Shown here: positions 1 through 9,300 of the stretch, one piece after another | How the letters are laid out: each line of letters begins with the position of its first letter | Numbering within the stretch: position 1 is the stretch's first letter | Origin: an uncultured Clostridia bacterium | GTDB taxonomy: Bacteria > Bacillota > Clostridia > Oscillospirales > Acutalibacteraceae | DNA: 64,000 nt | Assembly (NCBI GenBank): GCA_945983355.1 | Contig: CAMFSU010000013.1 | Coordinates: forward strand, 1 to 64,000 | Reading direction: 5' to 3' | Made by a program: the position numbers and the translations under genes | The notes under the pieces: generated by a model | The model's input: the letters and a program-made list of their open reading frames with translations, nothing else | Database searches by the model: none | What the model was told of the DNA's origin: nothing

Positions 1-15
1 TATATAATGTATATA

Positions 16-3000
16 TTAAAACATTGAAATTTGATTAGTTTCGGGTAAATCCTTAAATGCGCCCAAATCACTTAAATTTTGAATAATTGTTTTAGAAACG
101 CCCGCTTCTAACTGAAAATCTTCCTTTGAAATATAGTTACCCGCCTGCGCTGCTTCATAAATTGCATAAGCCGCCTTTTCGCCAACACCCGAAAGTGCGC
201 CAAACGGCAAACGCATTTTGCCATTTTCGGGCACATATTTCATAGCGTGTGACTTGCTTATATCAATTGGCAATATTTCAAGCCCGCGGGAGAACATTTC
301 ATTAAAAATAAGCATATTTTCATAAACATCAAGCTCCTTTTGGGTGGCGTCCTTTCCCTTTGCCTTTATATCACGAAGATAGCGGCGGACCGCTTCCTTG
401 CCACCCATAAGTGTCGGAACATCAACATCTTCGGGACGGGCGGTGAAATAAGCACAGTAAAATTCAAGCGGATAGTAAACCTTATACCACGCAAGTCTGA
501 GAGCACCGATAACATAAGCCGCCGCGTGTGCTTTTGGGAACATATACTTAATTTTACGGCAGGAGTCAATATACCATTCGGGTACATTTACCTTGCGCAT
601 ATCATCAGCCATTTCATCCCAAACCTCTTTGGGAACTGCACCCTTTGCAATAAGACCCTTACGCACGGTTTCGGTAATTTTAAATGCGCGCCCCTCTTCC
701 ATACCCTGATGTATTAAATACACCATAATATTGTCACGGGTACCGATAACCTCCGAAATGGTACAGGTGCCGTTGTCGATTAAGTCCTTGGCGTTGCCAA
801 GATACACGTCAGTACCGTGGGAAAGACCCGAAATTTGAAGTAAATCGGCAAAGTTTTTAGGTTTGCAGTCTTCAAGCATGCCACGAACAAAGGATGTACC
901 AAATTCGGGTATACAGTAAGTGCCTGTGTTAGAATCGATATCCTCAGGTGTGACACCCAATGCCTCGGTTGAAGTAAACAAACTGTAAATCTTGGGGTCG
1001 CTCATTGAAACATCGGCAACAGGTATGCCGGTATATTCCTCTAAATACTTATATGTAGTAGGAACAACATGACCCAATTCGTCAAGCTTTAAAATTGTAT
1101 CGTGAATTGAATGGAAGTCGAAGTGGGTTGTGGTAACCCCCGCTTCGGGCTTGTTTGCGGGATATTGAATGGGGCAAAAATCGTAAATTGTTTCGTTTCT
1201 TGGCACAACAATCATACCCGCAGGGTGCTGACCTGTTGTCGCCTTAATTTTGCTTTTTTCAACCAGCTTTGCCAAACGGTCAAGTTCGGCATTTGAAAGG
1301 GTGATGCCCTTCTTTTCGGCATACGCCTTTGCAAAACCATAGGCGGTTTTTTCGGCGATGGTTGAAATTGTACCCGCTTTAAACACATTTTCACTGCCAA
1401 AAAGCTCTTCGGTGTAGCGTTGTACCTCGGTTTGAAATTCATCCGAGAAGTTAAGGTCAATATCAGGCACCTTGTCACCTTTAAAGCCCAAAAAGGTTTC
1501 AAAGGGAATATCGTGACCGTCGCGAACTAACATTTTGTCACAATACGGGCATTTCTTTTCGGGCAAGTCAAAGCCCGAGCCAACTTCACCCTTTAAGAAA
1601 AATTCGCTATATTGACATTCGGGGCAAACATAGTGCGGTGGCAAGGGGTTAACCTCTGAAATACCTGCCATTGTAGCAACAAAGGATGAGCCAACCGAAC
1701 CACGCGAGCCAACAAGATAGCCGTTTTCTTCGCTAAACGCCACTAACTTTTGCGCCGAAATATACATTATAGAAAATCCGTTGGAAATAATTGCGTTAAG
1801 CTCTTTTTCAAGGCGCTTTACAACAACCTCGGGCACAACCTCGCCATATTTTTTGCGGGCGTTTGCCCAACAAATTTCACGCAGCATTTCATCCGAGCCC
1901 TCAATTACAGGGGGGTGGCTTTCTTCGGGAACGGGGATAATGTCACCGCTTACCATTTCGGCGATTTTGTTTGGATTTTCCACAACAAATTCATACGCCC
2001 TGTCACCGAAATATGAGAAATCGTCAAGCATTTCCTGTGTGGTTTTAAGATAAAGCGGTGCTTGGTGGTCGAAATCGTCATAATTTTGACCCGCAAGTAA
2101 AATTTTACGGATGATTTCATCGCTCTTTTTAAGAAAGTGTACATCCCCTGTTGCGACAACAGGTTTATGAAGCTCGTCCGCAATTTCAACAACCTTGCGG
2201 TTGTATGCTTTAAGCATTTCAACGCTTGTTACATGGCGGTAAGGATTCGGGATAACCTCGCCCTTTTTATTCTTTTCATCCGGCTCGGTCGATTTTCTAA
2301 CCATAAAGTCGTTATTGCCAAGCGGTTGAATTTCAAGATAATCATAATAGCTTGCAATTCTTAAAAGCTCTTCGTGGGGCTTACCCTCAAAAATGGCTTG
2401 ATAAAGCTCGCCCGCTTCACAGGCCGAGCCGATAATCAGTCCCTCACGCAGCTCATCTAATTTGCTGCGAAGGGTTAGCGGTCTGCCCTTAAAATTATTT
2501 ATGTGTGCATCCGACACAAGCTTGTAAAGATTTTTAAGGCCAACCATATTTTTAACCAAAATAATTTGGTGATAGCGTTTAATTTGTTTGGGTGCAAGAT
2601 TTGTTATATCGTTGTTTATGTCATCAACGAAATATCCCTCAACACCGTAAATAACCTTAAAATCGCCACCCGCTTTTCTAATTTTCTTAACCGCACCTGC
2701 AGCGGCGGGGTATGCCTGCACAACACCGTGGTCGGTAATGGCGATTGCCTTGTGTCCCCATTTATACGCCTGTTCGATAAGCGCTTCGGCAGGGCAAACG
2801 GCATCCTTGTCCGACATATTGGTGTGGCAATGAAGCTCAATTCGCTTTTCGCCCTCATACTCATCCATTTCAAAATATGGTTGTAAAAGTGCCATTGCGG
2901 TTGGCTTTATAATATGCTCTTTTTTATAATTATCAAATTCATAACTACCGTTTATAAGGATGAAATTACCATTTTTAAGGTTTTTAATATCATCCATTTT

Positions 3001-3822
3001 ATTTATATCAATAAAAAGCGATGCGCTGATAGAATTTGTATAGTCCGAAACGGCAAAATTGACAATATTCATCTCGCCGCGGCGGGTGTTAATTTTGCGT
3101 GTTTCAAGACCAAAAACCTCACCCCAACAGGAAACCATTGTATCATCGGGGGTGACATCAATCATTCTTTTTACATTGTTATCAATTCTTCTGCCGTAAA
3201 AAAGCTTGGGGTTATCAAGATAAAGCACACCGTTTTCGGGCTTTTCTTTTCTTGCTTCAAACTTAATTTGCGGCTTTTCATCTGCCTTTTTGGGCTCTGA
3301 TTTTGGGGCGGCGTTGATAATTGGTTTTGGCGCTTCAATTTCAATATCTTTAAGCTGTCCGTCAAATTTAATGTTAAATTTCTTATTAAAACGGTTTTGA
3401 CAAATGGATGAAAACTTTTTGTCAAAGTCACAATTTTCAATCTTTTCAAAACCGCCGTGCTTTAAGGTTATGGTTACCTCATCGCCATTTATACCGTAAT
3501 CGGCACCGTTAAAATATCCGTTTAAAACCGCACTTTTGCATCTGATTTCGTTTATTATATCTTCACAAGCGGCAACACAAAACGCATCTGCCGAAAAGCA
3601 GATGTCAATTTCGCATTTTGTAAGCTTTAAATAGGTTTTAAGGGCGTTTGAAATTTCCCCCAAAACCGACCGTTTTATGTATTTATCAGAATTTAAAGAA
3701 ACCAAAAGTGTTCTGCTTTCAATATCAAGGCTGCATTTATCCATAACCGCCAAAGACAAATCGTCTTTAAGTTCATCACCAAAATATTCGCCAAACACAT
3801 CCAAAAACAAAGGGGTAGCCAA
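16..3822 (-). CDS. polC: DNA polymerase III alpha subunit, PolC type, lacking the exonuclease domain
   Basis: Replicative DNA polymerase of Gram-positive type. In order I see an N-terminal domain (to about residue 190), an OB-fold (about 225-300), a PHP domain starting at RIELHCHT (about 327) and ending near ATGDVHFL (about 557), the palm with catalytic KVPDIDLNFS (about 784-793), a CPEC/CPYC zinc-binding pair (about 733 and 758) and a C-terminal helix-hairpin-helix (SGVGEKAA). The family is normally about 1,430 residues with a DEDDh exonuclease inserted in PHP. Here PHP runs from GVEGYFVDD (about 393) directly to YHQIILVKN (about 417), so the exonuclease is absent and the length is 1,268. 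The start is TTG with AAGGAGA 8 nt upstream. It is the last gene of the uppS-cdsA-dxr-rseP-ispG-polC run, 12 bp after ispG. Confidence 0.97.
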   Translation of the reverse strand: MATPLFLDVFGEYFGDELKDDLSLAVMDKCSLDIESRTLLVSLNSDKYIKRSVLGEISNALKTYLKLTKCEIDICFSADAFCVAACEDIINEIRCKSAVLNGYFNGADYGINGDEVTITLKHGGFEKIENCDFDKKFSSICQNRFNKKFNIKFDGQLKDIEIEAPKPIINAAPKSEPKKADEKPQIKFEARKEKPENGVLYLDNPKLFYGRRIDNNVKRMIDVTPDDTMVSCWGEVFGLETRKINTRRGEMNIVNFAVSDYTNSISASLFIDINKMDDIKNLKNGNFILINGSYEFDNYKKEHIIKPTAMALLQPYFEMDEYEGEKRIELHCHTNMSDKDAVCPAEALIEQAYKWGHKAIAITDHGVVQAYPAAAGAVKKIRKAGGDFKVIYGVEGYFVDDINNDITNLAPKQIKRYHQIILVKNMVGLKNLYKLVSDAHINNFKGRPLTLRSKLDELREGLIIGSACEAGELYQAIFEGKPHEELLRIASYYDYLEIQPLGNNDFMVRKSTEPDEKNKKGEVIPNPYRHVTSVEMLKAYNRKVVEIADELHKPVVATGDVHFLKKSDEIIRKILLAGQNYDDFDHQAPLYLKTTQEMLDDFSYFGDRAYEFVVENPNKIAEMVSGDIIPVPEESHPPVIEGSDEMLREICWANARKKYGEVVPEVVVKRLEKELNAIISNGFSIMYISAQKLVAFSEENGYLVGSRGSVGSSFVATMAGISEVNPLPPHYVCPECQYSEFFLKGEVGSGFDLPEKKCPYCDKMLVRDGHDIPFETFLGFKGDKVPDIDLNFSDEFQTEVQRYTEELFGSENVFKAGTISTIAEKTAYGFAKAYAEKKGITLSNAELDRLAKLVEKSKIKATTGQHPAGMIVVPRNETIYDFCPIQYPANKPEAGVTTTHFDFHSIHDTILKLDELGHVVPTTYKYLEEYTGIPVADVSMSDPKIYSLFTSTEALGVTPEDIDSNTGTYCIPEFGTSFVRGMLEDCKPKNFADLLQISGLSHGTDVYLGNAKDLIDNGTCTISEVIGTRDNIMVYLIHQGMEEGRAFKITETVRKGLIAKGAVPKEVWDEMADDMRKVNVPEWYIDSCRKIKYMFPKAHAAAYVIGALRLAWYKVYYPLEFYCAYFTARPEDVDVPTLMGGKEAVRRYLRDIKAKGKDATQKELDVYENMLIFNEMFSRGLEILPIDISKSHAMKYVPENGKMRLPFGALSGVGEKAAYAIYEAAQAGNYISKEDFQLEAGVSKTIIQNLSDLGAFKDLPETNQISMF

Positions 3823-3834
3823 TTTTAAATCTCC

Positions 3835-4896
3835 TTACATTTTTTCAATTTCCTCAATAAGTGCATCTAAAAGCTGCTCTTCAGGCAATTTGGCAATAAT
3901 TTCACCCTTTTTGAAAAGCACGCCGCAGCCCTTACCGCCTGCAATGCCAATATCCGCCGCCGATGCTTCACCCGGGCCGTTTACCACACAGCCCATTATA
4001 GCAACGGTAAGGTTTTTATTAACATTTGAAAGCCGTTTTTCAGCATCCGCCGCAATTTTTATTAAATCAATTTGTGTTCTGCCACAGGTGGGGCAAGAAA
4101 CAAGCTTTATTCCGTCATTTCTAATGCCTATCGCCTTTAACAGCTTGATGCCCGCTTCTACCTCTTTTACAGGGTCATCAGTTAACGAAATACGAAGTGT
4201 GTTGCCAATACCGCGAAGCAAAAGACCGCCAATACCCGCCGCTGATTTTATAACACCCATATTTTCAGTGCCGGCCTCGGTCACACCAAGATGCAAGGGG
4301 TATTGGCATTTTTCTGCCGCTAATTCGTATGCTTTATACATTTTAAAGGTGTCGGACGATTTTAAAGACAACACAATATCATTAAAATCAAACTTTTCTA
4401 AAAGTGAAATGTGGTAAAGACCGCTTTCCACCATTGCTTCGGGGGTTACACCGCCGTATTTTGCCAAAATCTCCTTTTCAAGCGAGCCGGAATTTACACC
4501 GATTCTAATCGGCACACCCGCTTGTTTACAAGCATCGGCAACCGCTTTAACGCGGCTGTCATCACCGATATTACCCGGGTTTATACGCACCTTGTCAACC
4601 CCTGCGGCAACACTTTCAATGGCAAGTCGATAATCAAAATGTATATCTGCAACAAGGGGGATTTTAATTGCTTTTTTAAGTGCTTCAACTGTTTTAAGCG
4701 CTTCCATATCGGGCACAGTGACACGCACAATGTCACAGCCTGCTTTTTCTAAACGAAGCGCCTGTTCAACATTACCCTTAATATCGTGGGCTTCAGCGCA
4801 AAGCATTGACTGAACGCTTATTGGCGCACCGCCACCGATAAAAATATTGCCAACTGCAACCTTTTTAGTAATATCATTTGTAAACATTTTCATCAT
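3835..4896 (-). CDS. ispG: 4-hydroxy-3-methylbut-2-en-1-yl diphosphate synthase (GcpE/IspG)
   Basis: Cytosolic [4Fe-4S] enzyme of the MEP pathway that converts methylerythritol cyclodiphosphate to HMBPP. The TIM-barrel half carries VQSMLCA and RINPGNIG. The C-terminal half has the cluster cysteines in SCPTCGR and GCVVNGPGE. At 353 aa it matches the short bacterial form. It lies 5 bp after rseP and 12 bp before polC in a tight operon with dxr, another MEP gene. Three ATG codons lie within 12 nt (ATGATGAAAATG) after TTAGG, so the exact start is uncertain by a few residues. Confidence 0.97.
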   Translation of the reverse strand: MMKMFTNDITKKVAVGNIFIGGGAPISVQSMLCAEAHDIKGNVEQALRLEKAGCDIVRVTVPDMEALKTVEALKKAIKIPLVADIHFDYRLAIESVAAGVDKVRINPGNIGDDSRVKAVADACKQAGVPIRIGVNSGSLEKEILAKYGGVTPEAMVESGLYHISLLEKFDFNDIVLSLKSSDTFKMYKAYELAAEKCQYPLHLGVTEAGTENMGVIKSAAGIGGLLLRGIGNTLRISLTDDPVKEVEAGIKLLKAIGIRNDGIKLVSCPTCGRTQIDLIKIAADAEKRLSNVNKNLTVAIMGCVVNGPGEASAADIGIAGGKGCGVLFKKGEIIAKLPEEQLLDALIEEIEKM

Positions 4897-4901
4897 CCTA
4901 A

Positions 4902-5954
4902 TTAAAACAGTCCAATAATATCCTTAAATGTAACCAGCAGCATTATGCCGATTAAAACCATAAAACCAACCGTGTGAATAATATTTTCATATTTTTCGGG
5001 CACTTTTCTTCTGAAAATCATTTCAAACAAAATGAAAACTAACCGCCCACCGTCGAGCGCGGGTAGAGGCAAGAGATTAAATATACCCAAATTAACTGTG
5101 ATTAGCGCCATCATTGGCAATAAATCCATAAAGTTTTGTCTTGCCGCATCAGCAATGGTAACCGTCATACCCACAGGGCCCGAAATTGCGCTGATGCCAT
5201 ATTTACCCGAAAGCAAATCCAAAAGACTGCGCCAAATTATAACACAGTATGAGGCAGTGGTTGAAAAGGTTTGCTTTATATAATTTCCCACCGTTTTTTT
5301 AATGCCATAAACCTTAAAATCCCACTTAATGTATGAAATGCCTTCCATTTCATCGGTTTCAAATTTTACATTTTCAAGCTCTACCTTTTTACCGTCACGA
5401 AGCACAGTTATATCTAAACTGCCGTCCTCTACATTTGTAAAAGCATAGTTCATATCGTAAATGCCAAAAATTCTTCTGCCGTCGATTTCAACTATTTTAT
5501 CATCTGCCATAAGTCCGCTTTGGTGGGATAGGGCGTTTTCGCTGAATTCGGCAATGGTGGTGGAGCCAAACATTTTTTGAGGTGCTAAAATTATTGCAAC
5601 AATAATAAGCCCCAAAATTAAGTTGAAAACCGCACCCATTATAACAATTAAAAACCGTCTCCAAGCCGCTTTGTTACAAAACGCACGGCTGTCGTCACTG
5701 TTTTCATCCTCGCCCTCCATAGCGCAGTAACCGCCAAGTGGCACAAGATTAAATGAGTATTTGGTCTCTTTTCCCTGAAAACCGAAAAGGCGCGGGCCAA
5801 AGCCAACTGCAAATTCGTTAACCTTTACACCCAAAAGCTTTGCGGCAATAAAGTGGCCGAATTCGTGAATAATTATTAAAATTAAAAAAAGTGAAATTGC
5901 TGCAAGATAGGGCCAAACTGCGCCCCAAATTTCCGAAATAGTAATATCTATCAC
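4902..5954 (-). CDS. rseP: Site-2 intramembrane metalloprotease (RseP/RasP family)
   Basis: Membrane zinc protease that cleaves transmembrane substrates such as anti-sigma factors. The first membrane helix carries the HEFGH zinc motif (IIHEFGHFIAAK, about residue 29). A PDZ domain occupies roughly residues 130-200, and the C-terminal NLLPLPALDGGRL supplies the third zinc ligand (LDG motif). Length 350 aa is typical. Translation starts at GTG directly after the dxr stop (TAG then GTG), which suggests coupled translation. The dxr-cdsA-uppS neighbourhood is the usual one for rseP in Bacillota. Confidence 0.96.
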   Translation of the reverse strand: MIDITISEIWGAVWPYLAAISLFLILIIIHEFGHFIAAKLLGVKVNEFAVGFGPRLFGFQGKETKYSFNLVPLGGYCAMEGEDENSDDSRAFCNKAAWRRFLIVIMGAVFNLILGLIIVAIILAPQKMFGSTTIAEFSENALSHQSGLMADDKIVEIDGRRIFGIYDMNYAFTNVEDGSLDITVLRDGKKVELENVKFETDEMEGISYIKWDFKVYGIKKTVGNYIKQTFSTTASYCVIIWRSLLDLLSGKYGISAISGPVGMTVTIADAARQNFMDLLPMMALITVNLGIFNLLPLPALDGGRLVFILFEMIFRRKVPEKYENIIHTVGFMVLIGIMLLVTFKDIIGLF

Positions 5955-7091
5955 CTAAATATAAGAATTTACCGCGGCGCGACTTAATTTGTCGCACTCT
6001 AAAACATCCTCTAAACCAAAGTCCTTAATATTATTAACCGAATATGCCGCTTTTTCAACAAGTTCGGCAATTTGTAAAAATTTAATTTTACCCTCTAAAA
6101 ACAGTCTTACCGCTTCCTCATTTGCACCATTTACGGCAGTTGGGCGAAGTCCGCCTTCGTTTATTGCCTTTATGCAAAGGGGTAGTAGGCGGAAGGTTTC
6201 GGTGTCCGGCTTTTGAAAGGTCAGGGTGCCGATATCCGAAAGGGATAACTTTTCAAACGCATAATTACTTCTTTCGGGATAGGTTAAAGCATACTGTATG
6301 GGAAGTCGCATATCGGGTGTGCCTAATTGACCGATTACTGCGCCATCAGAAAGCTCAACCGCCGAGTGTAAAATGCTTTGGCGGTGGACTAAAACCTCGA
6401 TATCATCCGCCGAAATATCAAAAAGATGCACCGCTTCAATTACCTCAAGCCCCTTGTTCATAAGGGTTGCCGAATCAATTGTAATTTTAGCACCCATTGA
6501 CCAATTGGGGTGGGCAAGTGCCTCTTTAACAGTTACATTTTCAAGGTCTTTACGGGTTTTTCCAAAAAACGGACCGCCCGACGCGGTAAGCAAAATCTTT
6601 TTAAGCGATTTTTCAGGCGCACCTTGAAGTGACTGAAAAATTGCTGAATGCTCACTGTCGACAGGCAAAATTTTAACACCCTTTTCCTTGGCGGCTTTTT
6701 TAACAATGTCGCCACCCGTAACCAAGGTTTCTTTATTCGCCAGAGCAATGTCGTGACCGCTTTCAATGGCGGCAAGTGTTGGGCGAAGCCCTGCAATACC
6801 CACAATAGAATTAAGCACAATGTCGGCATCCATTTGGGCAATTTCGCAAACACCATCTTGACCCGATAAAACCTTTATATCGGTGTCTTTTAATTTAATT
6901 TTAAGCTCTTCGGCTTTTTGTGTGTTAAAAACCGCAACGGCTTTTACCTTAAATTTCCTTGCCTGCTTTTCAAGAAGCTCAATATTTCCGCCTGCTGCCA
7001 AGGCAACAACGGCATAACCGTCGCGGCGGCAAACCTCAAGCGCTTGTGTGCCGATAGACCCTGTCGAGCCCAAAATAATAAGCTTTTTCAT
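5955..7091 (-). CDS. dxr: 1-deoxy-D-xylulose 5-phosphate reductoisomerase
   Basis: NADPH-dependent enzyme of the MEP isoprenoid pathway (DXP to MEP). The N-terminus has the Rossmann motif GSTGSIGTQ. NKETLV, LPVDSEHSA (metal-binding acidic residues) and HPNWSMGAKITIDSATLMNKG are the catalytic-domain signatures. Length 378 aa is normal. Its start overlaps the cdsA stop in a TAATG junction, and rseP begins immediately after its stop, so it is translationally coupled on both sides. Confidence 0.97.
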   Translation of the reverse strand: MKKLIILGSTGSIGTQALEVCRRDGYAVVALAAGGNIELLEKQARKFKVKAVAVFNTQKAEELKIKLKDTDIKVLSGQDGVCEIAQMDADIVLNSIVGIAGLRPTLAAIESGHDIALANKETLVTGGDIVKKAAKEKGVKILPVDSEHSAIFQSLQGAPEKSLKKILLTASGGPFFGKTRKDLENVTVKEALAHPNWSMGAKITIDSATLMNKGLEVIEAVHLFDISADDIEVLVHRQSILHSAVELSDGAVIGQLGTPDMRLPIQYALTYPERSNYAFEKLSLSDIGTLTFQKPDTETFRLLPLCIKAINEGGLRPTAVNGANEEAVRLFLEGKIKFLQIAELVEKAAYSVNNIKDFGLEDVLECDKLSRAAVNSYI

Positions 7092-7948
7092 TACAACACC
7101 CCAAGACTGATTAAAATGAGGTAAATGGGTGAAATAAGCAAAATGCTGTCAACACGGTCAAGCACACCGCCGTGACCCGGGATTAAGCTGCCGTAATCCT
7201 TAATGCCAACCGAACGCTTAATGGTAGAGGCGAACAAATCACCAAGCATACCAACAATACAAAGGGGCAAGGTTAAAACAAGGCAGGATATTAGCTTTTC
7301 GGTCATACCGAAGGCAAAGCTGAATATGAACGAAAACAACACGCTTGTTAAAATACCGCCGACTGCACCCTCAATCGTTTTCTTAGGTGAAATTTCGGGG
7401 CATAATTTATGCTTGCCGATGGTAACGCCGACAAAATAAGCGCCCATATCACAAATTGAAGAAAAATTAAGCATCATCAGTAAATAATATATTCCCTGTG
7501 AGGTGGAAATAGGACTTATTTCAAAGCCATAAGCCGCACCGAAGTTTGCAATTTTTTCTAAGCTGCCAAAAGCACAAACCATAATAAAGGGCATAACACA
7601 AAGGGACAAAATTGCCGCCAAATCAAATTCCTTGTGCTTATTAAGAGTTAGGAAGACAGCGATTAAAACATAAACCACCGCTATATGATAGGTTGTAATG
7701 GTGTAATTTGAAATTTTAAAGCCATCTAATGCAAAGTTTACAACACCGACTGCGGTGTAAAGCATTGAAACAATTATTGCGGTTTTGCTTTTGATTTTTG
7801 CAACATTGTGTATAAGCTCATAGGTTGCAATGGGTGCTATAATCGCCACAAAAACCGTAATAATCATTGGGTTTACGGTATAGCCAAGCGCCAAAACCGA
7901 AAGCACAATAACTCCCATTATAAGACCTGATATAATTCGTGTTTTCAT
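7091..7948 (-). CDS. cdsA: Phosphatidate cytidylyltransferase
   Basis: Integral membrane enzyme making CDP-diacylglycerol from phosphatidic acid and CTP for phospholipid synthesis. Several hydrophobic helices fill residues 5-230. The C-terminal family signature is visible as SxxKR then LIPGHGGVLDRVDS (about residues 240-270). It is 285 aa, lies 3 bp after uppS and overlaps dxr by one base. The uppS-cdsA-dxr-rseP order is widely conserved. Confidence 0.96.
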   Translation of the reverse strand: MKTRIISGLIMGVIVLSVLALGYTVNPMIITVFVAIIAPIATYELIHNVAKIKSKTAIIVSMLYTAVGVVNFALDGFKISNYTITTYHIAVVYVLIAVFLTLNKHKEFDLAAILSLCVMPFIMVCAFGSLEKIANFGAAYGFEISPISTSQGIYYLLMMLNFSSICDMGAYFVGVTIGKHKLCPEISPKKTIEGAVGGILTSVLFSFIFSFAFGMTEKLISCLVLTLPLCIVGMLGDLFASTIKRSVGIKDYGSLIPGHGGVLDRVDSILLISPIYLILISLGVL

Positions 7949-7951
7949 TTT

Positions 7952-8656
7952 TTAAATTCCTCCGAAACGGCGGTTTCGTTTATTAAAATCCGCTATCGCT
8001 TTTTCTAAATGCTTTTCGGTAAAGTCGGGCCACAAAATGTCAGAATACCAAAATTCAGAATATGCCGACTGCCAAATAAGATAATTTGAAATGCGATATT
8101 CACCGCTTGGGCGAATAATAAAATCGGGGTCGGGGCAGTCATAGGTATAAAGCATATCTGATATTAACTGCTCGTTAATATCGTTGGGCTTAACACCGCT
8201 TTTAACGATTTTTTGCACCGCTTTTACAATTTCGTCCCGTCCGCCGTAATTTATGGCAATATAAAGGGTAAGCCCTGTGGCATTTTTAGAATCGTTTTCG
8301 TTTTTTGCCATAAGCTCTTTAATATCGTCAGCCAAGGGGGTGCGGTCACCTATAAAACGCACGCGGATGTTTTCATCCTTAAAATTTTCGGCATCCTTTA
8401 AATAATCACGAAGCAGGTTCATAATACCCTCTACCTCGTCGGCGGGTCTTTTCCAATTTTCCGTGGAAAAGGCATAAACCGTTAAATATTTAAGACCGAT
8501 TCTATTACAGTATCTTGCAATGTTTTTAAAGGTTTTAGCCCCCGCAATGTGACCTGCGGTGCGCGGAAGCCCTTTTTTCTTTGCCCAACGGCCGTTACCG
8601 TCCATTATTATTGCAATGTGCTGTGGCAAAATGCGGTTTTCATTATTTTTTTGCAT
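7952..8656 (-). CDS. uppS: Isoprenyl transferase (undecaprenyl diphosphate synthase)
   Basis: cis-Prenyltransferase making the C55 lipid carrier for cell-wall and polysaccharide synthesis. Family motifs: IIMDGNGRWAKKKGLPR at the N-terminus (catalytic Asp and diphosphate-binding Arg), VYAFSTENWKRP, and RPSGEYRISNYLIWQSAYSE near the C-terminus. In the last motif RPSGE replaces the more usual RTSGE. Length is 234 aa. The RBS AAGGTGA precedes the ATG. It is the first gene after the frr terminator, so it probably depends on read-through or an unrecognised promoter. Confidence 0.97.
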   Translation of the reverse strand: MQKNNENRILPQHIAIIMDGNGRWAKKKGLPRTAGHIAGAKTFKNIARYCNRIGLKYLTVYAFSTENWKRPADEVEGIMNLLRDYLKDAENFKDENIRVRFIGDRTPLADDIKELMAKNENDSKNATGLTLYIAINYGGRDEIVKAVQKIVKSGVKPNDINEQLISDMLYTYDCPDPDFIIRPSGEYRISNYLIWQSAYSEFWYSDILWPDFTEKHLEKAIADFNKRNRRFGGI

Positions 8657-8684
8657 TTTATAATCACCTTACCCTTTGGGCTGT

Positions 8685-8715
8685 GTCTAAAAAGCGGTCC
8701 CGTATAGAGACCGCT
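8685..8715 (-). terminator. Intrinsic terminator between frr and uppS
   Basis: On the minus strand AGCGGTC and GACCGCT form a 7 bp stem followed by TTTTT. The T-tract is short, so termination is probably partial and may set the ratio of pyrH-frr to the downstream lipid genes. Confidence 0.65.
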
Positions 8716-8727
8716 ATTTACAATAAA

Positions 8728-9282
8728 TTAAATTTCTAAAATTTCCTTTTCCTTATCGCCTGCCATACTGTCAATTTCCTTGCAGTATTTGTCGGTAAGG
8801 TTTTGAATTTTCTTTTCGCCGTTTGCTTCGTCATCCTCGGTAATAGAGTTTGCCTTTTTAAGACCCTTTAATTTTTCAAGGGCATCACGGCGGGTGTTGC
8901 GAATAGCAACCTTTGTGTCTTCGGCAATCTTTTTAACCTCTTTAACGATTTCTTTTCTGCGTTCTTCGGTAAGAGGTGGGAAAGCAAGACGAATAACACG
9001 ACCATCATTTTGTGGGTTAATGCCAATATCAGAGGTTAAAATTGCCTTTTCAATTGCCTTTAAGGTGGTTGCATCCCAAGGTTGAATCATTAAAATTCTG
9101 GGCTCGGGCACAGAAACCGCAGCCATTTGCTGAATGGGTGTGGGGCAACCGTAATAGTCAACATTTATTCTGTCTAAAACCGCAACATTTGCACGACCTG
9201 CGCGAATAGATTTATAATCTCTTTCCAAAACGCCAAGGGTTTTAATCATTTTTTCTTCGGTATTTTTAATAAGCTCGTTCAT
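8728..9282 (-). CDS. frr: Ribosome recycling factor
   Basis: Cytosolic factor that splits post-termination ribosomes together with EF-G. The 184 aa protein shows the family pattern throughout: SIRAGRANVAVLDRI, YGCPTPIQQMA, VPEPRILMIQPWD, INPQNDGRVIRLAFPPLTEERR, and a helical C-terminus. It follows pyrH by 18 bp, the standard bacterial pair. Confidence 0.98.
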   Translation of the reverse strand: MNELIKNTEEKMIKTLGVLERDYKSIRAGRANVAVLDRINVDYYGCPTPIQQMAAVSVPEPRILMIQPWDATTLKAIEKAILTSDIGINPQNDGRVIRLAFPPLTEERRKEIVKEVKKIAEDTKVAIRNTRRDALEKLKGLKKANSITEDDEANGEKKIQNLTDKYCKEIDSMAGDKEKEILEI

Positions 9283-9300
9283 AACTAATCTCCTTAAAAA

